The translations under genes were made by a program, and so were the position numbers. Shown here piece by piece: positions 37,156 to 47,631 of a stretch of DNA of 64,000 bases. Below the pieces are notes generated by a model, which worked only from the letters and a program-made list of their open reading frames with translations, was not told where the DNA came from and did not search any database. The first letter of the stretch is position 1. Every line of letters starts with the position of its first letter. Origin of the DNA: Pectobacterium carotovorum (GTDB lineage Bacteria; Pseudomonadota; Gammaproteobacteria; Enterobacterales; Enterobacteriaceae); assembly GCF_900129615.1 (NCBI RefSeq), contig NZ_FQWI01000001.1:891068-955067 (forward strand), read 5' to 3'.

Positions 37156-38883
37156 TTGACCAGTAACCGACTCTCATGGCAGCATTTACTGCCCAATAAT
37201 ACGCCTTATCAAACGCTATTCACTCAGGCAGCTCAACTTGCTCCTGCTGAATTCTCCGCTATTCAGTCACGTCTTGCAGACAGCCTGACGCTCTTTTGCC
37301 ACCCTCGTTCACCTTCGCGCTTTATGCTGTTGAAAGCGCAAGAGAATGATGAATATATGGCATTGATCGCCCGTGCGCTGAGCGCCATCAGGCCAGACTC
37401 CGGGGCGATACATGGCAGTAAATATATCATTGAGGGTCGTCATATCCGGGTCGAACCCGCTACACAGCCTGCGGATAACTTTGCCGCACAGCAGTCCTGT
37501 GGCTATCAGGAATGGATTGAACCTGAACAGCTCTTCGGCTGCGTGCGTAGTTTTCACGATGAAGTCACGCTGCACCCGGGGCTGATTCACCAGGTTAATG
37601 GCGGTACGTTGATCCTGTCGGCCAGAGCACTGCTGGCTCAACCGTTGATGTGGCTGCGTCTGAAACAGATTATGGCTGAAGGCATCTATCGTTGGCTGTC
37701 ACCAGACGAGCGCAAGCCACTTCCTGTTGATGTGCCGCCGATGCCGCTTGATGTTCGCCTGATTATTCTCGGCGACCGCGAAAGTCTGGCAGATATTCAT
37801 GATATGGAGCCAGAATTAGGCGAACACGCGATTTACGGCGAATTCGAAGCGCAATTGCAGTTGATTGAAACTGACGACATGGCGCGCTGGTGCTCCTACA
37901 TCAATGCACTATGCAGCGAAAATCAGTTACCGCTGCTGGATGCCGATGCCTGGCCGGCATTAGTGAACGTGGCGATACGCTACAGCGGCGATCAAGGCAA
38001 TTTGCCATTATGCCCACGTTGGCTAATCGGCCAGTTAAAATATGCATCGCTATACGCCAGAGATGGCCAGATCACGGAGCAGGCGCTGGTTGACGCCGTT
38101 GCCGCTCGCCAATGGCGTGAAGGCTACCTTCGTGAACGCATGCAGGATGAAATCGAATTAGGCCAGATCCTGATCGAAACGGAAGGCGAAGTCGTCGGCC
38201 AGATTAATGGACTTTCCGTATTGGAATTCCCAGGCTATCCCGTTGCCTTTGGCGAACCAACACGCATCAGCTGCGTGGTTCACGCTGGCGACGGTGAATT
38301 CACCGACGTTGAGCGCAAAGCCGAACTTGCTGGCAATTTACACGCCAAGGGTATGATGATTATGCAGGCGTTCCTGATTACGGAACTGGAGCTTGATCAA
38401 CAACTGCCCTTCTCGGCTTCCATCGTCTTCGAACAATCGTATAGCGAAGTTGATGGCGACAGCGCCTCACTGGCAGAACTGTGTGCGCTGGTGAGCGCCC
38501 TCTCCTTGCGGCCAATCAATCAGCAGTTCGCTGTGACCGGTTCTGTCGATCAATTTGGTCACGTGCAACCCATTGGCGGCGTGAATGAGAAAATCGAAGG
38601 CTTCTTTGAGGTCTGCCAGCGTCGTGGATTGACGGGAACACAGGGCGTGATTTTACCTGCGGCTAATCTACGCCATCTCTGTTTACAGGAAGATGTCGTT
38701 GAAGCGGTACGCGAAGGGAAATTCCATCTTTTCCCGGTAGAAACTGCACCGGAAGCGTTGTCATTATTGACCAACTTAGCTTATGACGATGAACAGCAGC
38801 CAAACCTGCTGTCCGCCATTCGTGAGAGAATTGGACAACTTGCACCGCAAGAACGTAGACGTTTCCCTTGGTTTTTCCGTTAA
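37156..38883 (+). CDS. ycbZ: Lon-like protease family protein YcbZ
   Basis: A 575-residue protein of the archaeal-type LonB/S16 family. A long N-terminal region has a degenerate AAA-like part (LIHQVNGGTLILSARALLAQPLMWLRLK, LIILGDRESLADIHDMEPELGEHAIYGEFEAQL) and the C-terminal third is a Lon protease domain, with the catalytic serine in DGDSASLAELCALVSAL and the lysine in GGVNEKIEGFFEVC. The start is read as TTG at 37156, which lines up with the E. coli start (LTSNRLSW vs MTITKLAW) and lies about 27 bases after the expected transcription start; there is no clear Shine-Dalgarno. fabA follows. Cellular substrates are unknown. Confidence 0.93.
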   Translation: MTSNRLSWQHLLPNNTPYQTLFTQAAQLAPAEFSAIQSRLADSLTLFCHPRSPSRFMLLKAQENDEYMALIARALSAIRPDSGAIHGSKYIIEGRHIRVEPATQPADNFAAQQSCGYQEWIEPEQLFGCVRSFHDEVTLHPGLIHQVNGGTLILSARALLAQPLMWLRLKQIMAEGIYRWLSPDERKPLPVDVPPMPLDVRLIILGDRESLADIHDMEPELGEHAIYGEFEAQLQLIETDDMARWCSYINALCSENQLPLLDADAWPALVNVAIRYSGDQGNLPLCPRWLIGQLKYASLYARDGQITEQALVDAVAARQWREGYLRERMQDEIELGQILIETEGEVVGQINGLSVLEFPGYPVAFGEPTRISCVVHAGDGEFTDVERKAELAGNLHAKGMMIMQAFLITELELDQQLPFSASIVFEQSYSEVDGDSASLAELCALVSALSLRPINQQFAVTGSVDQFGHVQPIGGVNEKIEGFFEVCQRRGLTGTQGVILPAANLRHLCLQEDVVEAVREGKFHLFPVETAPEALSLLTNLAYDDEQQPNLLSAIRERIGQLAPQERRRFPWFFR

Positions 38884-38974
38884 ACCAACTGGTTTAACCA
38901 GACGCAACAGACTTGCCCAGCGTACAGGTGTACGCTAACCTGCGTGCTTCATTAAAACAAGGCTTACAGAGACC

Positions 38975-39493
38975 ATGGTAGATAAACGCGAATCCTATAC
39001 AAAAGAAGACCTCCTTGCCTCCAGTCGTGGCGAACTGTTCGGCCCGAACGGCCCTCAGTTGCCTGCCCCTAACATGCTCATGATGGACCGCGTCGTTAAA
39101 ATGACGGAAGACGGCGGTAAGTATGGCAAAGGCTATGTGGAAGCCGAATTGGATATCACGCCTGACCTGTGGTTCTTCGGTTGCCATTTCATCGGCGATC
39201 CGGTGATGCCAGGCTGCCTCGGTCTGGATGCCATGTGGCAATTAGTCGGCTTTTATCTGGGCTGGCTGGGTGGCGAAGGCAAAGGCCGCGCGCTCGGCGT
39301 GGGTGAAGTCAAATTCACCGGACAAGTGCTGCCAACAGCGAAGAAAGTGACGTATCGCATTCACTTCAAACGCGTGATCAATCGCCGTTTGGTGATGGGG
39401 ATTGCTGATGGCGAAGTACTGGTTGACGGTCAGCAGATCTATACCGCTGACGAACTGAAAGTGGGCCTGTTCAAAGACACCAGCGCTTTCTAA
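38975..39493 (+). CDS. fabA: 3-hydroxydecanoyl-ACP dehydratase/isomerase
   Basis: FabA dehydrates 3-hydroxyacyl-ACP and isomerises trans-2- to cis-3-decenoyl-ACP, the branch point to unsaturated fatty acids. The 172-residue hot-dog-fold enzyme shows the catalytic H71 ([16 protein letters not shown]) and D85 ([10 protein letters not shown]). Length and sequence are nearly those of E. coli. It follows ycbZ by 91 bases as in other enterics. I did not identify the FadR or FabR operators with confidence. Confidence 0.98.
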   Translation: MVDKRESYTKEDLLASSRGELFGPNGPQLPAPNMLMMDRVVKMTEDGGKYGKGYVEAELDITPDLWFFGCHFIGDPVMPGCLGLDAMWQLVGFYLGWLGGEGKGRALGVGEVKFTGQVLPTAKKVTYRIHFKRVINRRLVMGIADGEVLVDGQQIYTADELKVGLFKDTSAF

Positions 39494-39508
39494 GCCTCAT
39501 ATAGCACT

Positions 39509-39540
39509 GCGGGCGAAAAACCTTTCGCCCGCGTTATCCG
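39509..39540 (+). terminator. Terminator of fabA
   Basis: GCGGGCGAAA, loop AACC, TTTCGCCCGC: a 10-bp perfect stem. The following sequence (GTTATCCGTTTATTTC) is only moderately T-rich. Confidence 0.65.
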
Positions 39541-39587
39541 TTTATTTCTCCGACGTTATCTCACCGCAGCTTAAACTCTCCGCCCTA

Positions 39588-40241
39588 TCATGATGGACTT
39601 TTCAGTTCATTGGTGATCGATTGCCGTACGTCTTGCGGTATCTTCAATTCGTTCGCTAACGCATCCAGATAGCTTTTCTCCATGAAGTGATCGACATCAA
39701 TGACTGCGCAGCTCAGGAAGTACACTTCAAGCGCCTCTTCCTCATTTTTCACATCTTTCGCCAGCAGAATCGGATCAAGAGGTTGCTCTATGGCTTCCTG
39801 CACCCAGCGGTGCGCTTCACTGCCCAGTTGCAGTTGCTGAATATTTTCATCAATACGCTGTTTCTCAGTCGCATCAATATGGCCGTCGCTCTTGGCAGCA
39901 AAAACCAAAGCCTGAATCAGACGGCGGGCACGAATATTGTCAGCCGAGGACTGGGTGCCAAACTGCGGGTCGTCCTGATGCGTATCGCGAACGCGTTTTT
40001 TGTACTGGTTCCACAACACCACGCCCGCCGCCGCACTACCGCCAATAATCAACGCATTTTTACCCAACGAACCCATGATTTTTCGCGTGGACTTATTCGA
40101 CAACAACACGCCCGCCAAACCGCCTAGCGCAGCAGGCTTCAGCATATCGCCTAAATTGCCGTTTTTACCCCCTTGATGCTGATTCCCCTGCTTGCTACCG
40201 GAGCCCAATAAGCCCTGAATCTGTTGCAGCCAATTATTCAT
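39588..40241 (-). CDS. yebE: DUF533 / TerB-like inner membrane protein YebE
   Basis: A 217-residue protein of the DUF533 family. The N-terminal part is Gly-rich with a single hydrophobic segment (ALIIGGSAAAGVVLW, about residues 64-82). The C-terminal part is a TerB-like helical domain (LIQALVFAAKSDGHIDATEKQRIDENIQQL, LDALANELKIPQDVRQSITNEL) whose SDGHID loop may bind a metal. In E. coli yebE belongs to the Cpx envelope stress regulon. ATG at 40241 is preferred since GAGG lies seven bases before it and touches the ATG at 40247. Confidence 0.88.
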   Translation of the reverse strand: MNNWLQQIQGLLGSGSKQGNQHQGGKNGNLGDMLKPAALGGLAGVLLSNKSTRKIMGSLGKNALIIGGSAAAGVVLWNQYKKRVRDTHQDDPQFGTQSSADNIRARRLIQALVFAAKSDGHIDATEKQRIDENIQQLQLGSEAHRWVQEAIEQPLDPILLAKDVKNEEEALEVYFLSCAVIDVDHFMEKSYLDALANELKIPQDVRQSITNELKSPS

Positions 40242-40400
40242 TTTCATTCCTCAAGGAAAAGTGACATCACTGATGGTGTTGTCACTCATAGTAATGGTGC
40301 GGAAGGCGTTTGTTTGTCAGATTGTGTATAGCAATGAAAAGTATGGACCGCACTTTCTCGACGGTCCATCTGGGCGATCCATCTTGCTATGCAGGAAACG

Positions 40401-42080
40401 TCACGGCGCTGGCTTCAGCGGCGCTTTTCTCACTGGGGTATTCCCGGAAACATAGTAGCGCGCTTTGCTACGCGGCAGCGGCTGACGTCGGCGGATTCGG
40501 TCGGCAATTTTCTCAGCAATCATAATGGTTGTCGCATTCAGGTTACCGGTAATAATCTGCGGCATAATGGAGGCATCCACCACGCGTAGCCCTTCCATAC
40601 CGTGAACGCGGCCTTGTCCATCGACCACCGCCATTTCATCCTCACCCATCTTACAAGAACAGGAGGGGTGGAATGCTGTCTCAGCATGAGTGCGGATAAA
40701 CTCGTCCAGTTCCTCATCCGTCTGAACCTCCACCCCAGGGCTGATCTCTCGCCCACGGTATTTATCCAGCGCGGGCTGCGCCATGATTTCACGCGTAATG
40801 CGGATCGCATCGCGAAATTCCTGCCAATCCTGCTCCGTCGACATATAGTTGAACAAGATGCTAGGGTGCTCGCGGGCGTCTTTGGAGCGCACCTGGACAC
40901 GCCCCCGACTGAGTGAACGCATGGAGCCAACGTGCGCCTGAAATCCGTGCTCTTTCACCGCATTACTGCCGTTGTAATTAATCGCGACAGGCAAGAAGTG
41001 GAACTGAATATTCGGCCAGGCGAACTCATCCCGACTGCGAATAAAGCCCCCCGCTTCGAACTGGTTGCTAGCCCCAACACCAGTGCCATTGAACAACCAT
41101 TCCGCGCCGATTTTTGGCTGGTTAAACCACTGCAACGCCGGATACAGCGATACCGGTTCTTTGCAAGCGTATTGCAAATACATTTCCAGATGGTCCTGCA
41201 AGTTTTCACCGACACCGGGTAAATCGTGCACCACGGGAATATCGAGACGCTGAAGCAGGTCTTTCGGCCCCACACCGGAACGTTGCAGGATTTGCGGCGA
41301 GGCGATTGCGCCAGCACACAGCAGCACCTCGCGGCGTGCCTTCGCCGTCTGCGCACTTTCCCCTTTAAAGTAAGCCACGCCAACGGCACGTTTTCCGTCA
41401 AAGAGAATCTTGTCGGTTAAGGCATGCGTCACGATGGTCAGATTTTTACGGCCTTTTGCCTGATCCAGATAGCCTCGCGCGGTGCTGGCGCGACGCCCTT
41501 TCGGCGTGACGGTTCTATCCATCGGGCCAAAGCCTTCCTGCTGATAGCCGTTAAGATCGTCTGTACGCGGATAACCCGCCTGCACACCCGCTTCAACCAT
41601 CGCGTGAAACAGTTCGTTGTTTCCCATCTTCGGCGTTGTTACCGAAACAGGACCGCTCGCGCCATGATAATCATTCGATCCCACATCCCGCGTTTCCGCT
41701 TTACGGAAATATGGTAGGCAGTCAAGGTAACTCCAGTCTTCCAGACCCGGCATGGTCGCCCAGTTATCGAAGTCCATTGCATTGCCACGGATGTAGCACA
41801 TGCCGTTAATCAGAGACGAACCGCCCAGCCCTTTGCCTCGACCGCATTCCATACGGCGATTATTCATATGAGGTTCGGGGTCGGTTTCATAAGCCCAGTT
41901 ATAGCGCTTGCCCTGCAATGGGAAAGCTAATGCAGCGGGCATTTGCGTGCGAAAATCCAACCGATAGTCTGGGCCCCCCGCCTCAAGCAACAACACGCTC
42001 ACGTCGCTTTCTTCTGTTAAACGCGTTGCCAGCACATTGCCGGCGGAACCAGCTCCGATAATGATGTAGTCATATTCCAT
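40401..42080 (-). CDS. betA: Choline dehydrogenase
   Basis: BetA is the membrane-associated FAD enzyme of the GMC family that oxidises choline to betaine aldehyde (and on to glycine betaine). The 559-residue protein starts [21 protein letters not shown] with the FAD loop, keeps GMC signatures ([36 protein letters not shown]) and ends in HPSCSCKMG...[33 protein letters not shown], with the catalytic His in HPSCSC. ATG at 42080 matches the FAD-domain start; 17 upstream codons are rejected. It is the last gene of betIBA, 19 bases after betB. Confidence 0.97.
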   Translation of the reverse strand: MEYDYIIIGAGSAGNVLATRLTEESDVSVLLLEAGGPDYRLDFRTQMPAALAFPLQGKRYNWAYETDPEPHMNNRRMECGRGKGLGGSSLINGMCYIRGNAMDFDNWATMPGLEDWSYLDCLPYFRKAETRDVGSNDYHGASGPVSVTTPKMGNNELFHAMVEAGVQAGYPRTDDLNGYQQEGFGPMDRTVTPKGRRASTARGYLDQAKGRKNLTIVTHALTDKILFDGKRAVGVAYFKGESAQTAKARREVLLCAGAIASPQILQRSGVGPKDLLQRLDIPVVHDLPGVGENLQDHLEMYLQYACKEPVSLYPALQWFNQPKIGAEWLFNGTGVGASNQFEAGGFIRSRDEFAWPNIQFHFLPVAINYNGSNAVKEHGFQAHVGSMRSLSRGRVQVRSKDAREHPSILFNYMSTEQDWQEFRDAIRITREIMAQPALDKYRGREISPGVEVQTDEELDEFIRTHAETAFHPSCSCKMGEDEMAVVDGQGRVHGMEGLRVVDASIMPQIITGNLNATTIMIAEKIADRIRRRQPLPRSKARYYVSGNTPVRKAPLKPAP

Positions 42081-42099
42081 TAGGCTTTCTCCCCTTCGT

Positions 42100-43572
42100 T
42101 TAAAATACCGAGCGGAATTCACCCAGTTCAACCTGTACAGATTTAATTTGCGTATAGTGTTCCAGTGTTGTTATGCCGTTTTCACGTCCGACACCCGAAT
42201 GTTTGTAGCCGCCCACAGGCATTTCAGCCGGAGACTCACCCCAGGTGTTGATCCAGCAAATACCTGCGGCAAGTTGATGAATAACCCGATGTGCCCGATT
42301 CAGATCGCAGGTCACGATGCCAGCCGCCAGTCCATACTCGCTCTCATTGGCGCGGCGGATAACCTCATCCTCATGCTGATACGTCAAAATACTCATGACC
42401 GGGCCAAAGATTTCCTCTCGCACAATCGTCATATCATCCCGGCAATCTGTGAACACCGTCGGAGCAACGTAGGCACCTTGCGCATACTTCTCGTCAGTTA
42501 TCGATTCGCCGCCCACCAGCACATGAGCGCCTTCACGCTTCCCGCTTTCGATGTAGCGCAGTACGGATTCTCTATGCGGGAAGCTGACCAGCGGACCAAA
42601 ATTCACCTGCTCGTCAGTCGGGTCACCAATACGAATACGCTGAACGCGCGCCAGAATTTTTTCCTCAAACTGTGCCTGCAATGCCTGCGGAATAAAGACG
42701 CGTGTACCGTTAGTACACACCTGACCTGAGCTGAAGAAATTCGCCATCATGGCGATATCCGCTGCCTTATCCAGATCGGCATCATCAAAAATGATCAGCG
42801 GCGATTTTCCGCCTAGCTCCATCGTGACGTCTTTCAGGGTCGAACCTGCGGCATTGGCCATTACCGTTTTCCCGCTGGCGATCCCCCCGGTGAAAGAGAC
42901 TTTGGCAATGCCCGGATGCGTAGTCAGCGCCTGACCAACGGATTTCCCCGTCCCCGTCAGCACGTTGAATACGCCAGCCGGTAACCCAGCCTCGGTATAG
43001 ATTTCCGCCAGCTTCAGCGCGGTGAGCGACGTGACTTCACTGGGTTTGAAGATCATCGCATTGCCTGCCGCCAGCGCAGGGGCGGATTTCCACAGTGCGA
43101 TCTGAATGGGGTAGTTCCAGGCACCGATACCCGCGACCACGCCAAGCGGTTCACGACGAGTGTAGGCGAATGAGGTATCACGCAGAGGGATCTGCTGACC
43201 TTCCAGCATAGGAATCAGCCCTGCGTAGTACTCCAAAACATCCGCGCCAGTCACGATATCAACAGTGCGTGTTTCCGAGAGCGGCTTGCCGGTGTCGTGC
43301 GTTTCGAGTAACGCGAGTTCATCGTTGCGCTCACGCAGAATATCCACGGCACGGCGTAAAATTCGCGAACGTTCCATCGCCGTCATCGCCGCCCATACTT
43401 TCTGCCCTGCGGTTGCGGCACTGACCGCACGGTCAACATCTGCGGCAGTAGCCGACTGAATGTGGGCAATGATCTCGCCATTCGCGGGGTTAATCGCCTC
43501 AAACGTCTCGTCACCCGTGCTATCGACATAAGTGCCGTTGATATAAAGCTGTTGTAAACCGTAGTGAGACAT
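42100..43572 (-). CDS. betB: Betaine aldehyde dehydrogenase
   Basis: BetB oxidises betaine aldehyde to the osmoprotectant glycine betaine with NAD(P)+. The 490-residue aldehyde dehydrogenase has the NAD-binding [12 protein letters not shown], the catalytic glutamate in [14 protein letters not shown] and the catalytic cysteine in [15 protein letters not shown]. It ends [32 protein letters not shown] as in BetB of enterics. It lies between betI and betA in one operon, under choline-relieved BetI repression. Confidence 0.97.
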   Translation of the reverse strand: MSHYGLQQLYINGTYVDSTGDETFEAINPANGEIIAHIQSATAADVDRAVSAATAGQKVWAAMTAMERSRILRRAVDILRERNDELALLETHDTGKPLSETRTVDIVTGADVLEYYAGLIPMLEGQQIPLRDTSFAYTRREPLGVVAGIGAWNYPIQIALWKSAPALAAGNAMIFKPSEVTSLTALKLAEIYTEAGLPAGVFNVLTGTGKSVGQALTTHPGIAKVSFTGGIASGKTVMANAAGSTLKDVTMELGGKSPLIIFDDADLDKAADIAMMANFFSSGQVCTNGTRVFIPQALQAQFEEKILARVQRIRIGDPTDEQVNFGPLVSFPHRESVLRYIESGKREGAHVLVGGESITDEKYAQGAYVAPTVFTDCRDDMTIVREEIFGPVMSILTYQHEDEVIRRANESEYGLAAGIVTCDLNRAHRVIHQLAAGICWINTWGESPAEMPVGGYKHSGVGRENGITTLEHYTQIKSVQVELGEFRSVF

Positions 43573-43641
43573 AAACTCTCCTGTCTGATGGCTGCCCGAA
43601 CAAACGTTCCGGGCAGAAAAGGCAAAAATAATAAGGAAGGG

Positions 43642-44229
43642 TTACGTGCGGGCGAGCTGCTGGTCGATATACTCATAGGTAATGCTCAGCGCTTCTTCGC
43701 GGTTGAAAGCGTCATGGCTGAGCGCACCACGCAGCCATAGCCCGTCGATCAGACCTGCCAGCCCTTTTGCAGCAATACGTGCGTTGTCCTTCGACAAGCA
43801 GCGGCTGAATTCGACACACAGGTTGGAGTAAAGCCGCCGATCGTTAACCTGCTGTAGCCGATGGAGCATGGGGGAATGCAGGCTACTGGCCCAGAACGCC
43901 AGCCAGGTTTTCATCGCTGCGCTATTCGTCTGGCTATCATCAAAATTCCCCTGCACAATCGCCCGCAAACGTGCGCGAGGCGTATTTTCTGCCAGATTCA
44001 GCAGCCTTGATCTCACCGCCAGCCCCAGATGACTAATCAGATAGCGCATCGTCGCTTCCAGTAAGCCATTTTTATCGCGGAAGTAATGACTAATGATCCC
44101 ATTCGACACTCCCGCACGTCGGGCAATCTGTACGATTGAGGCATCATGCATCCCCACATCGTTAATCGCGGCCAGCGTCGCTTCGATGAGTTGCTGCCGT
44201 CTGATGGGCTGCATTCCGACTTTAGGCAC
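43642..44229 (-). CDS. betI: Choline-responsive TetR-type repressor BetI
   Basis: A 195-residue TetR-family repressor of the bet genes. The N-terminal helix-turn-helix is clear ([55 protein letters not shown]) and the ligand domain has [29 protein letters not shown]. It is the first gene of betIBA and so controls its own level. A good BetI operator lies in the divergent region with betT. Choline releases it. Confidence 0.96.
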   Translation of the reverse strand: MPKVGMQPIRRQQLIEATLAAINDVGMHDASIVQIARRAGVSNGIISHYFRDKNGLLEATMRYLISHLGLAVRSRLLNLAENTPRARLRAIVQGNFDDSQTNSAAMKTWLAFWASSLHSPMLHRLQQVNDRRLYSNLCVEFSRCLSKDNARIAAKGLAGLIDGLWLRGALSHDAFNREEALSITYEYIDQQLART

Positions 44230-44582
44230 CGCACTTCCCCTTCATTTTCTTCCCTTCATTTTTGCGTGATGGATCACGGTTAAACGACAGTGATTCATGA
44301 TCCGATTTGTCCCATTAAACTTTTTTTTGATTGAACGTTCAATAAAAAATGAATATCTTTTATTGCTGAAAGGTTAAAAATCTGTATCAATTATCATGAA
44401 AATCGGTGTGAGTTCAGACGATAACTCCACCTTAAAAAGAATAATTTATTTTTTGTTCTGAAGACCTTCTTCGACGAAAAGCGTACTCAGCGGATGTCCT
44501 GCGCCGTATTCTTTATATGCGCTAAGCGCGCTTCGTGGAGAGAGGAATCAGAGTATCTGTTCACGTCACGCAAGGGATAACC
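44230..44582. other. Divergent bet control region
   Basis: 353 bases between betI and betT. It contains the BetI operator (44330-44343) and AT-rich sequence with T8 just before it. The rest shows no ORF. Promoters in both directions are expected close to the operator. In E. coli ArcA also acts here; I did not identify such a site. Confidence 0.65.
44330..44343. promoter_or_regulatory. BetI operator
   Basis: ATTGAACGTTCAAT is a perfect 14-base palindrome, flanked by TTG on the left and AAAA on the right. It fits the known BetI site core (TTGATTGGACGTTCAAT) with one change. It is in the betI-betT intergenic region, where it can repress both directions. Confidence 0.88.
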
Positions 44583-46616
44583 ATGCCAGCATCAGAAGCC
44601 ACCACCCAACGGGATCGCCTGAATCCTGTCGTGTTTTACACATCCGCGGGATTAATCCTGACCTTCTCGCTGATGACCATGTTGTTTAACCAAGAAGCGA
44701 ATGCCTGGATTACTCACGCGCTTAACTGGGTTTCTGCCACATTTGGTTGGTACTACCTGCTAGCCGCCACGCTCTACATCGTTTTCGTCATCTTCATCGC
44801 GTCATCTCGATTTGGCTCGATCAAGCTCGGGCCAGAACAGTCGAAGCCTGAATTTAGTCTGATGAGCTGGGCGGCAATGCTGTTTGCAGCGGGGATTGGC
44901 ATCGATTTAATGTTCTTTTCCGTTGCGGAACCGATCACGCAATATATGATGCCACCGGAAGGACAAGGCCAGACGATAGAAGCGGCACGGCAGGCCATGG
45001 TCTGGACGCTGTTTCACTACGGGTTAACCGGCTGGTCAATGTACGCGCTGATGGGCATTGCTCTGGGCTACTTCAGCTACCGGTATAATTTGCCGCTGAC
45101 GATTCGCTCTGCCCTGTACCCTATCTTTGGTAAACGTATTAATGGCCCGATTGGCCACAGCGTTGATATCGCGGCCGTACTCGGAACCATCTTCGGTATC
45201 GCGACTACGCTGGGCATCGGCGTCGTTCAGCTAAACTACGGGCTGAAAGTCCTGTTCCAGATCCCAGAGAATCTTACCGTTCAGGCCTCGCTCATCCTGC
45301 TTTCCGTGATCATGGCGACGGTTTCCGTGACGTCCGGCGTCAATCGCGGCATTCGCTTCCTCTCCGAGCTTAACGTCCTGCTCGCACTAGGCCTGATTCT
45401 TTTTCTGCTCTTCTGGGGCGATACCGAGTTTCTGCTAAACGCGTTGGTACTTAACGTGGGGGATTACATCAATCGCTTTACCGGCATGACGCTCAACAGC
45501 TTTGCCTTTGATCGCCCGACAGAATGGATGAATAGCTGGACGCTGTTCTTCTGGGCATGGTGGGTCGCATGGGCACCGTTTGTCGGACTATTTCTGGCGC
45601 GTATCTCACGCGGCAGAACGATTCGACAGTTCGTCGTCGGCACGCTGATCATTCCGTTCGTCTTTACACTGCTGTGGCTCTCCATTTTTGGCAACAGCGC
45701 GCTTTATCAAGTCCTCCACGGTAATCTGGATTTTGCCAATGAAGTCATGCAGCACCCAGAGCGCGGGTTCTACAGCCTGCTGGCGCAGTACCCCGGCTTC
45801 AGCCTGAGCGCCTCTGTCGCGACCATTACCGGCTTGCTGTTTTATGTCACCTCTGCCGATTCCGGCTCGCTGGTGCTCGGCAACTTCACCTCTCGCCTTG
45901 GCGACATCAATAATGATGCGCCAAACTGGCTGCGAATTTTTTGGTCAGTCGCCATTGGCCTGCTGACGTTGGGGATGCTGATGACAAACGGTGTTTCAGC
46001 CTTACAGAACACCACCGTCATTATGGGATTACCGTTTAGCTTTGTGATGTTCTTTATTATGGCGGGATTGTATAAATCACTGCGGGTTGAAGATTACCGT
46101 AAAGCCAGCTCCTTACAAACATCGGCACCGATGCCAATCTCCGGCGACGATCGTCTGAACTGGAAGCAACGCCTATCACGCGTCATGAATTTCCCCGGCA
46201 CAACGCATACGCAAAAAATGCTGGATAACGTCTGTAAAGCCGCTATGGATGATGTCGCGCGCGAACTACGCCTGCGAGGTGCCAGCGTTGAAGTCAACGA
46301 CTTGCCACCCGTCGAAGATGAACGCCTGAACCATCTCGAACTGTTGGTTGATTTGGGTGATGAACAGAACTTTCTTTATCAAATTTGGCCGCAACGCTAT
46401 AGCGTCCCAGCGTTTACCTATCGCGCCCGCTCGGGTAAATCAGATTATTACCGCCTTGAAACCTTCCTGCTGGAAGGGAGCCAGGGGAATGACCTGATGG
46501 ATTACAGCAAAGAACAGGTGATTAACGACATTTTGGATCAGTACGAACGACACCTGAATTTTCTTCATCTTAATCGAGAGGCACCGGGCAATACGTTGAC
46601 CTTCCCTGACGCATAA
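44583..46616 (+). CDS. betT: High-affinity choline transporter BetT
   Basis: A 677-residue proton-driven choline importer of the BCCT family with 12 membrane segments. The signature region is SWTLFFWAWWVAWAPFVGLFLARISRGRTIRQFV, with the Trp box that forms the substrate cage. The long hydrophilic C-terminal tail (about residues 510-677) is typical of BetT and is involved in osmotic activation. ATG at 44583 has AAGGGA ahead; the upstream in-frame start at 44535 is not family-like. Divergent from betIBA and under the same BetI control. Confidence 0.96.
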   Translation: MPASEATTQRDRLNPVVFYTSAGLILTFSLMTMLFNQEANAWITHALNWVSATFGWYYLLAATLYIVFVIFIASSRFGSIKLGPEQSKPEFSLMSWAAMLFAAGIGIDLMFFSVAEPITQYMMPPEGQGQTIEAARQAMVWTLFHYGLTGWSMYALMGIALGYFSYRYNLPLTIRSALYPIFGKRINGPIGHSVDIAAVLGTIFGIATTLGIGVVQLNYGLKVLFQIPENLTVQASLILLSVIMATVSVTSGVNRGIRFLSELNVLLALGLILFLLFWGDTEFLLNALVLNVGDYINRFTGMTLNSFAFDRPTEWMNSWTLFFWAWWVAWAPFVGLFLARISRGRTIRQFVVGTLIIPFVFTLLWLSIFGNSALYQVLHGNLDFANEVMQHPERGFYSLLAQYPGFSLSASVATITGLLFYVTSADSGSLVLGNFTSRLGDINNDAPNWLRIFWSVAIGLLTLGMLMTNGVSALQNTTVIMGLPFSFVMFFIMAGLYKSLRVEDYRKASSLQTSAPMPISGDDRLNWKQRLSRVMNFPGTTHTQKMLDNVCKAAMDDVARELRLRGASVEVNDLPPVEDERLNHLELLVDLGDEQNFLYQIWPQRYSVPAFTYRARSGKSDYYRLETFLLEGSQGNDLMDYSKEQVINDILDQYERHLNFLHLNREAPGNTLTFPDA

Positions 46617-46740
46617 TCCCCTACGCTATGGCGCTGAAATACAGCGCCATTTTTCAATACGTTATGCATTTATCCTCCTTTTTCTTTCATCCTCTTTTTC
46701 CTGAATCTATGGGCTGTGCCGCATTCTTTGCTTCGACGAT

Positions 46741-46768
46741 TTGCGCTTTATTTTTGAAACGGTATACT
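46741..46768 (+). promoter_or_regulatory. Candidate promoter of the RpiB-family isomerase gene
   Basis: TTGCGC and TATACT are separated by 16 bases. A transcription start near 46775 would put the KdgR-like site just downstream of it. Confidence 0.6.
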
Positions 46769-46781
46769 GCTCACATCAATT

Positions 46782-46796
46782 TGAAATACAGTTTTA
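46782..46796 (+). promoter_or_regulatory. KdgR-like operator
   Basis: TGAAATACAGTTTTA fits the core of the KdgR consensus (RAAAYRNYRTTTYA) with one mismatch. It overlaps the predicted start of transcription, a position that fits repression. KdgR represses pectin-degradation genes in soft-rot bacteria. The outer flanks (TTT / AAA) do not add to the match. Confidence 0.55.
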
Positions 46797-46832
46797 AAAA
46801 ATGTATTTGTCCGTCACAGAAAAGGAACGAAC

Positions 46833-47471
46833 ATGAAAATTGCACTGATTAACGAGAACAGCCAAGCTGCCAAAAACGCCATCATCGCCGAGTCTCTGAC
46901 CAAAGCGGTTGCACCGTTGGGCCACACTGTACACAACTACGGCCAATACGCCGTTGAAGATGCAGCGCAGCTGACCTACATCCAGAACGGTATTTTGGCA
47001 GCTATCCTGCTGAACTCCGGCGCGGCTGATTTCGTTGTGACCGGTTGCGGTACTGGCCAGGGCGCAATGCTGGCTTGTAACTCTTTCCCAGGCGTAATCT
47101 GCGGTCTGGTTGTTGACCCATCTGATGCTTACCTGTTCTCTCAGATCAACAACGGTAACGCCGTATCTGTTCCTTACGCTAAAGGCTTCGGCTGGGGCGC
47201 TGAACTGAACCTGGAAAACCTGTTTACCCAGCTGTTCAAAGAAGAAGGCGGCCGTGGCTACCCGAGCGATCGCGTTGTTCCTCAACAACGTAACAAGAAA
47301 ATCCTGGATGCCGTAAAAGCAGTGACCTACAACGATCTGATCACTATCCTGAAAGGCCTCGATCAGGATCTGGTTAAAGGCGCGATTGCTGGTCCTAAAT
47401 TCCAGGAATACTTCTTCGCTAACAGCAAAGACGAAGCACTGACCAGCTACATCAAAACGCTGCTGGCGTAA
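46833..47471 (+). CDS. RpiB/LacA/LacB-family sugar(-phosphate) isomerase
   Basis: A 212-residue protein. The first 150 residues have the RpiB/LacAB fold: MKIALINENSQAAKNAIIAESL, HNYGQY, and GAADFVVTGCGTGQGAMLACNSFPGVICGLVVDPSDAYLFSQINNGNAVSVPYAKGFGW, where the cysteine in TGCGTG corresponds to the RpiB active site. A C-terminal extension of about 60 residues follows, longer than in ribose-5-phosphate isomerase B. Similar long members include DhuI, which isomerises the 4-deoxy-5-keto-uronate from unsaturated uronates. Codon use is strongly biased, so it is probably highly expressed. I recall that comparative studies of KdgR regulons predicted an RpiB-like gene (named spiX); this may be it, but I am not certain. 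Confidence 0.8.
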   Translation: MKIALINENSQAAKNAIIAESLTKAVAPLGHTVHNYGQYAVEDAAQLTYIQNGILAAILLNSGAADFVVTGCGTGQGAMLACNSFPGVICGLVVDPSDAYLFSQINNGNAVSVPYAKGFGWGAELNLENLFTQLFKEEGGRGYPSDRVVPQQRNKKILDAVKAVTYNDLITILKGLDQDLVKGAIAGPKFQEYFFANSKDEALTSYIKTLLA

Positions 47472-47488
47472 TCGTCCGATAGCTGACA

Positions 47489-47526
47489 AAAAACCACAGG
47501 CCATCATGGTTTGTGGTTTTTTTTTA
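47489..47526 (+). terminator. Terminator of the isomerase gene
   Basis: AAACCACA with inner CCAT/GGTT-type pairing and TGTGGTTT, followed by T. Confidence 0.85.
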
Positions 47527-47631
47527 TGCCAATTATCAACTCGTTTTGCCTACATGTTAACGACACGGTTACGCAGACTATCCTTTACCGTTCAATGCTT
47601 AGCCATACGCACCGTTCGCGCTAAATACTGC

